Notes under the pieces: model-generated
Told to the model about the DNA's origin: nothing
Database searches by the model: none
Seen by the model: only the letters and a program-made list of their open reading frames with translations
NCBI GenBank assembly: GCA_964580655.1
Contig: CAZOMR010000045.1
Span: 1 to 16,627, forward strand
Direction: 5' to 3'
DNA length: 16,627 nucleotides
Source: CAZOMR01 sp964580655
Lineage (GTDB): Bacteria; RBG-13-61-14; CAZOMR01
Part shown: positions 15,233 to 16,627 of the stretch, in pieces
How the letters are laid out: the number at the start of each line of letters is the position of its first letter
How positions within the stretch are numbered: the stretch's first letter is position 1
Translations under genes and position numbers: made by a program

Positions 15233-16471
15233 TTATCCATACTTATCCTTGACCAGCTTGAAGCAGATGTCCGTGACTTCCATGGTGCGAGCGAGATCAT
15301 CTTTTGTGAGCGCGGCTGATATGAACCAGTTATGATGAGGGTGGAAGAAGATTCCCCTGCGAGAAGCCTCTCCGCAGAAGAAGCGCATCTTCTCCCGGCT
15401 CGCGTCATCCTCGAAAGTCATATAGGGCATTGCAGGATGCCCGGTAACCGAGACCTCGACCCCGTGCGACTTGGCGTGGTCCCTGAGCCCTGCCTGGAGA
15501 ATTGTGCCCATGTCCTTGATCCTTTCAATGGCTCCGGATTCCTTTATCTCTCTCAGGCACGCCATTGCCGCGGCCATGGGTACCCCGGAGTAAAAATGAG
15601 TGCCGGACCAGTATACCTTTTTCGCGGATTCCATCAGCTCCGCCTTGCCAAGGGCTACTGAGATAGGATGCCCATTGCCCATGGCCTTGCCAAAGCAGAT
15701 GATGTCCGGGTCAGCATTCCCGTAATAGGCATGGGTTCCTTCGTATTTGATCCGGAATCCACACCGGATGTCGTCCATCAAAAATAGCATTCCCTCCCGG
15801 TCGCAAAGCTCTCTCACTCCCTCAAAGAACCCGGGAGCCGGGTCTTCCTGGTCCGCAAGCGCCCAGTGGCCCACGGGTGTCAGGAAAACTGCGGCTAGCT
15901 CGCCTCGCTTTGATTCCACCAGGGCTTGCAGGTCTTCGAGATCATTATACTGGAATTTGTAAACATGGGTCTTGTACTCCGGAGGGATGCCCGCCTCCGA
16001 CTCGATGCACCAGTTGTGTAGCCCGTGGTAGGCGTGATGGGCCATGGCAATCCCCTGTCGGCCAGTGTGTATCCTGGCGACTATGGCCGCGAAAGTGGTC
16101 GCATCAGAGCCGTTCTTTCCATATGCGACCCAGTCCGCCACAGGTATCTCCTGAACGAGGAACTCGGACAGCTTGAGCCAGTAGTCGCTCGGCACAGTGG
16201 TGGCATTACAGCGCTCGGCCTGCTTTCTCGCGGCCTCTTCTACTGCCGGGTGATTATACCCGAGCACCACTGCGCCGTAAGCGCACATGTAGTCAATGAA
16301 CTCGTTGCCGTCAATGTCCCAGAACCTGGCGCCAAGGGCCCGGTCAGTGAAAACAGGATGTGAGCCAAAGGTCAGGAAGTGGGGTGTTCGGGGAAAGAAG
16401 ATACCTCCCGGCACCACTTTCTGTGCAGACTCAAACATCTCATAGGACCGCTTGAACTCGTAAAGACCCAT
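15233..16471 (-). CDS. Class III PLP-dependent aminotransferase, glutamate-1-semialdehyde-aminomutase-like
   Basis: This protein has 412 residues, a normal length for the family. The PLP-phosphate-binding segment NGSDATTFAA (120-129) and the pyridine-nitrogen aspartate D233 in LFLMDDIRCGFR are present. The Schiff-base lysine is K262 in FGKAMGNG. The DDI in place of the usual DEV/DEI is a small departure. The N-terminal FxxAQKVVPGG segment is characteristic of the GSA-aminomutase/omega-aminotransferase branch. The GKAMGNG loop is closer to stand-alone aminotransferases than to HemL, so a non-heme role (amino-group transfer on a small keto or aldehyde substrate) is more likely. It is transcribed toward the main operon from its own promoter. 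The start has a strong purine-rich site (GGGGGGAGGGG on the minus strand, 16475-16485). Confidence 0.8.
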   Translation of the reverse strand: MGLYEFKRSYEMFESAQKVVPGGIFFPRTPHFLTFGSHPVFTDRALGARFWDIDGNEFIDYMCAYGAVVLGYNHPAVEEAARKQAERCNATTVPSDYWLKLSEFLVQEIPVADWVAYGKNGSDATTFAAIVARIHTGRQGIAMAHHAYHGLHNWCIESEAGIPPEYKTHVYKFQYNDLEDLQALVESKRGELAAVFLTPVGHWALADQEDPAPGFFEGVRELCDREGMLFLMDDIRCGFRIKYEGTHAYYGNADPDIICFGKAMGNGHPISVALGKAELMESAKKVYWSGTHFYSGVPMAAAMACLREIKESGAIERIKDMGTILQAGLRDHAKSHGVEVSVTGHPAMPYMTFEDDASREKMRFFCGEASRRGIFFHPHHNWFISAALTKDDLARTMEVTDICFKLVKDKYG

Positions 16472-16539
16472 ATACCCCTCCCCCCGGATTTGGATTAATG
16501 TTACTGGCCCTTCTTTACCTGAATGCCTTTTCCAGAATC

Positions 16540-16569
16540 ATTATACCCTTTACAGCATATAAAGGTCAA
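16540..16569 (-). promoter_or_regulatory. Sigma-70-type promoter of the aminotransferase gene
   Basis: On the minus strand, TTGACC (16569-16564) and a perfect TATAAT (16545-16540) are separated by 18 bases. Transcription would begin near 16533, giving a leader of about 60 bases. This is the best promoter match in the window. Confidence 0.7.
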
Positions 16570-16594
16570 CTCATTGTACAGGTTCAACACATGG

Positions 16595-16619
16595 TAAACA
16601 CCTCTTAGGAGGATGTTTA
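16595..16619. promoter_or_regulatory. Long inverted repeat upstream of the aminotransferase promoter
   Basis: TAAACA-CCTC (16595-16604) pairs with GAGG-A-TGTTTA (16609-16619), giving a 10-bp stem with a single A bulge and a TTAG loop. Its centre lies about 75 bases upstream of the predicted transcription start, a position typical of an activator operator. A terminator of a gene beyond the right edge is an alternative, but no T-run follows on the minus strand. Confidence 0.4.
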
Positions 16620-16627
16620 GGGTCTCT

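Noticed and set aside
15233..16471. hemL, glutamate-1-semialdehyde aminomutase
   Set aside because: The fold and general motifs fit, but the lysine loop is FGKAMGNG, not the HemL-like GGG form, and no other heme-synthesis gene is beside it. A related aminotransferase is safer.
1..16627. CRISPR array, tRNA, rRNA or insertion-sequence transposase
   Set aside because: No regularly spaced direct repeats, cloverleaf-like segments, rRNA-like stretches or transposase motifs were seen in reading the window.

Overview
The window looks like a piece of chromosome from an anaerobic Gram-negative bacterium. A TonB-dependent outer-membrane receptor implies an outer membrane. The pairing of a GlpA-like flavoprotein with a DUF1667 iron-sulfur protein and uroporphyrinogen-decarboxylase (UroD)-family proteins is typical of strict anaerobes such as Desulfobacterota and their relatives. 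The taxon is inference only; no rRNA, tRNA or other phylogenetic marker is present.

Layout. (1) 1-795 is the C-terminal part of an AAA-type ATPase in visibly AT-rich DNA, followed by a hairpin terminator and a 186-base gene-free stretch. (2) 982-10299 is a run of eight co-directional genes with short gaps or overlaps. In order they are a DAO-fold flavoprotein with a C-terminal [2Fe-2S] BFD domain, a pyridine-nucleotide-disulfide-oxidoreductase-fold flavoprotein, a DUF1667 Fe-S protein, a duplicated HbpS/GlcG-type protein, two different UroD-like proteins, a flavodoxin-like protein and a TonB-dependent receptor. (3) 10343-14837 holds a good sigma-70-type promoter and two exported proteins: an Ig-like (SbsA-type) protein and a beta-propeller/phosphoesterase fusion. 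(4) 14867-15129 is debris, including the C-terminus of a HemG-type flavodoxin. (5) 15233-16471 on the minus strand is a class III aminotransferase of glutamate-1-semialdehyde-aminomutase type, with a clear promoter and an upstream inverted repeat.

How the genes may work together. The first three genes match a known anaerobic dehydrogenase-like trio: an FAD substrate dehydrogenase, an FAD/NAD oxidoreductase and a small Fe-S protein. No glycerol kinase or facilitator lies beside them, so the substrate is open. The following genes have a recurring tetrapyrrole flavour: UroD fold twice, HbpS fold twice in one chain, flavodoxin, TonB receptor, a HemG-like remnant and a GSA-aminotransferase-like enzyme. 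None is a convincing canonical heme-biosynthesis enzyme. The most interesting reading is an uncharacterised redox or methyl-transfer pathway, possibly handling a corrinoid, heme or methylated substrate. That reading is a hypothesis drawn from gene context.
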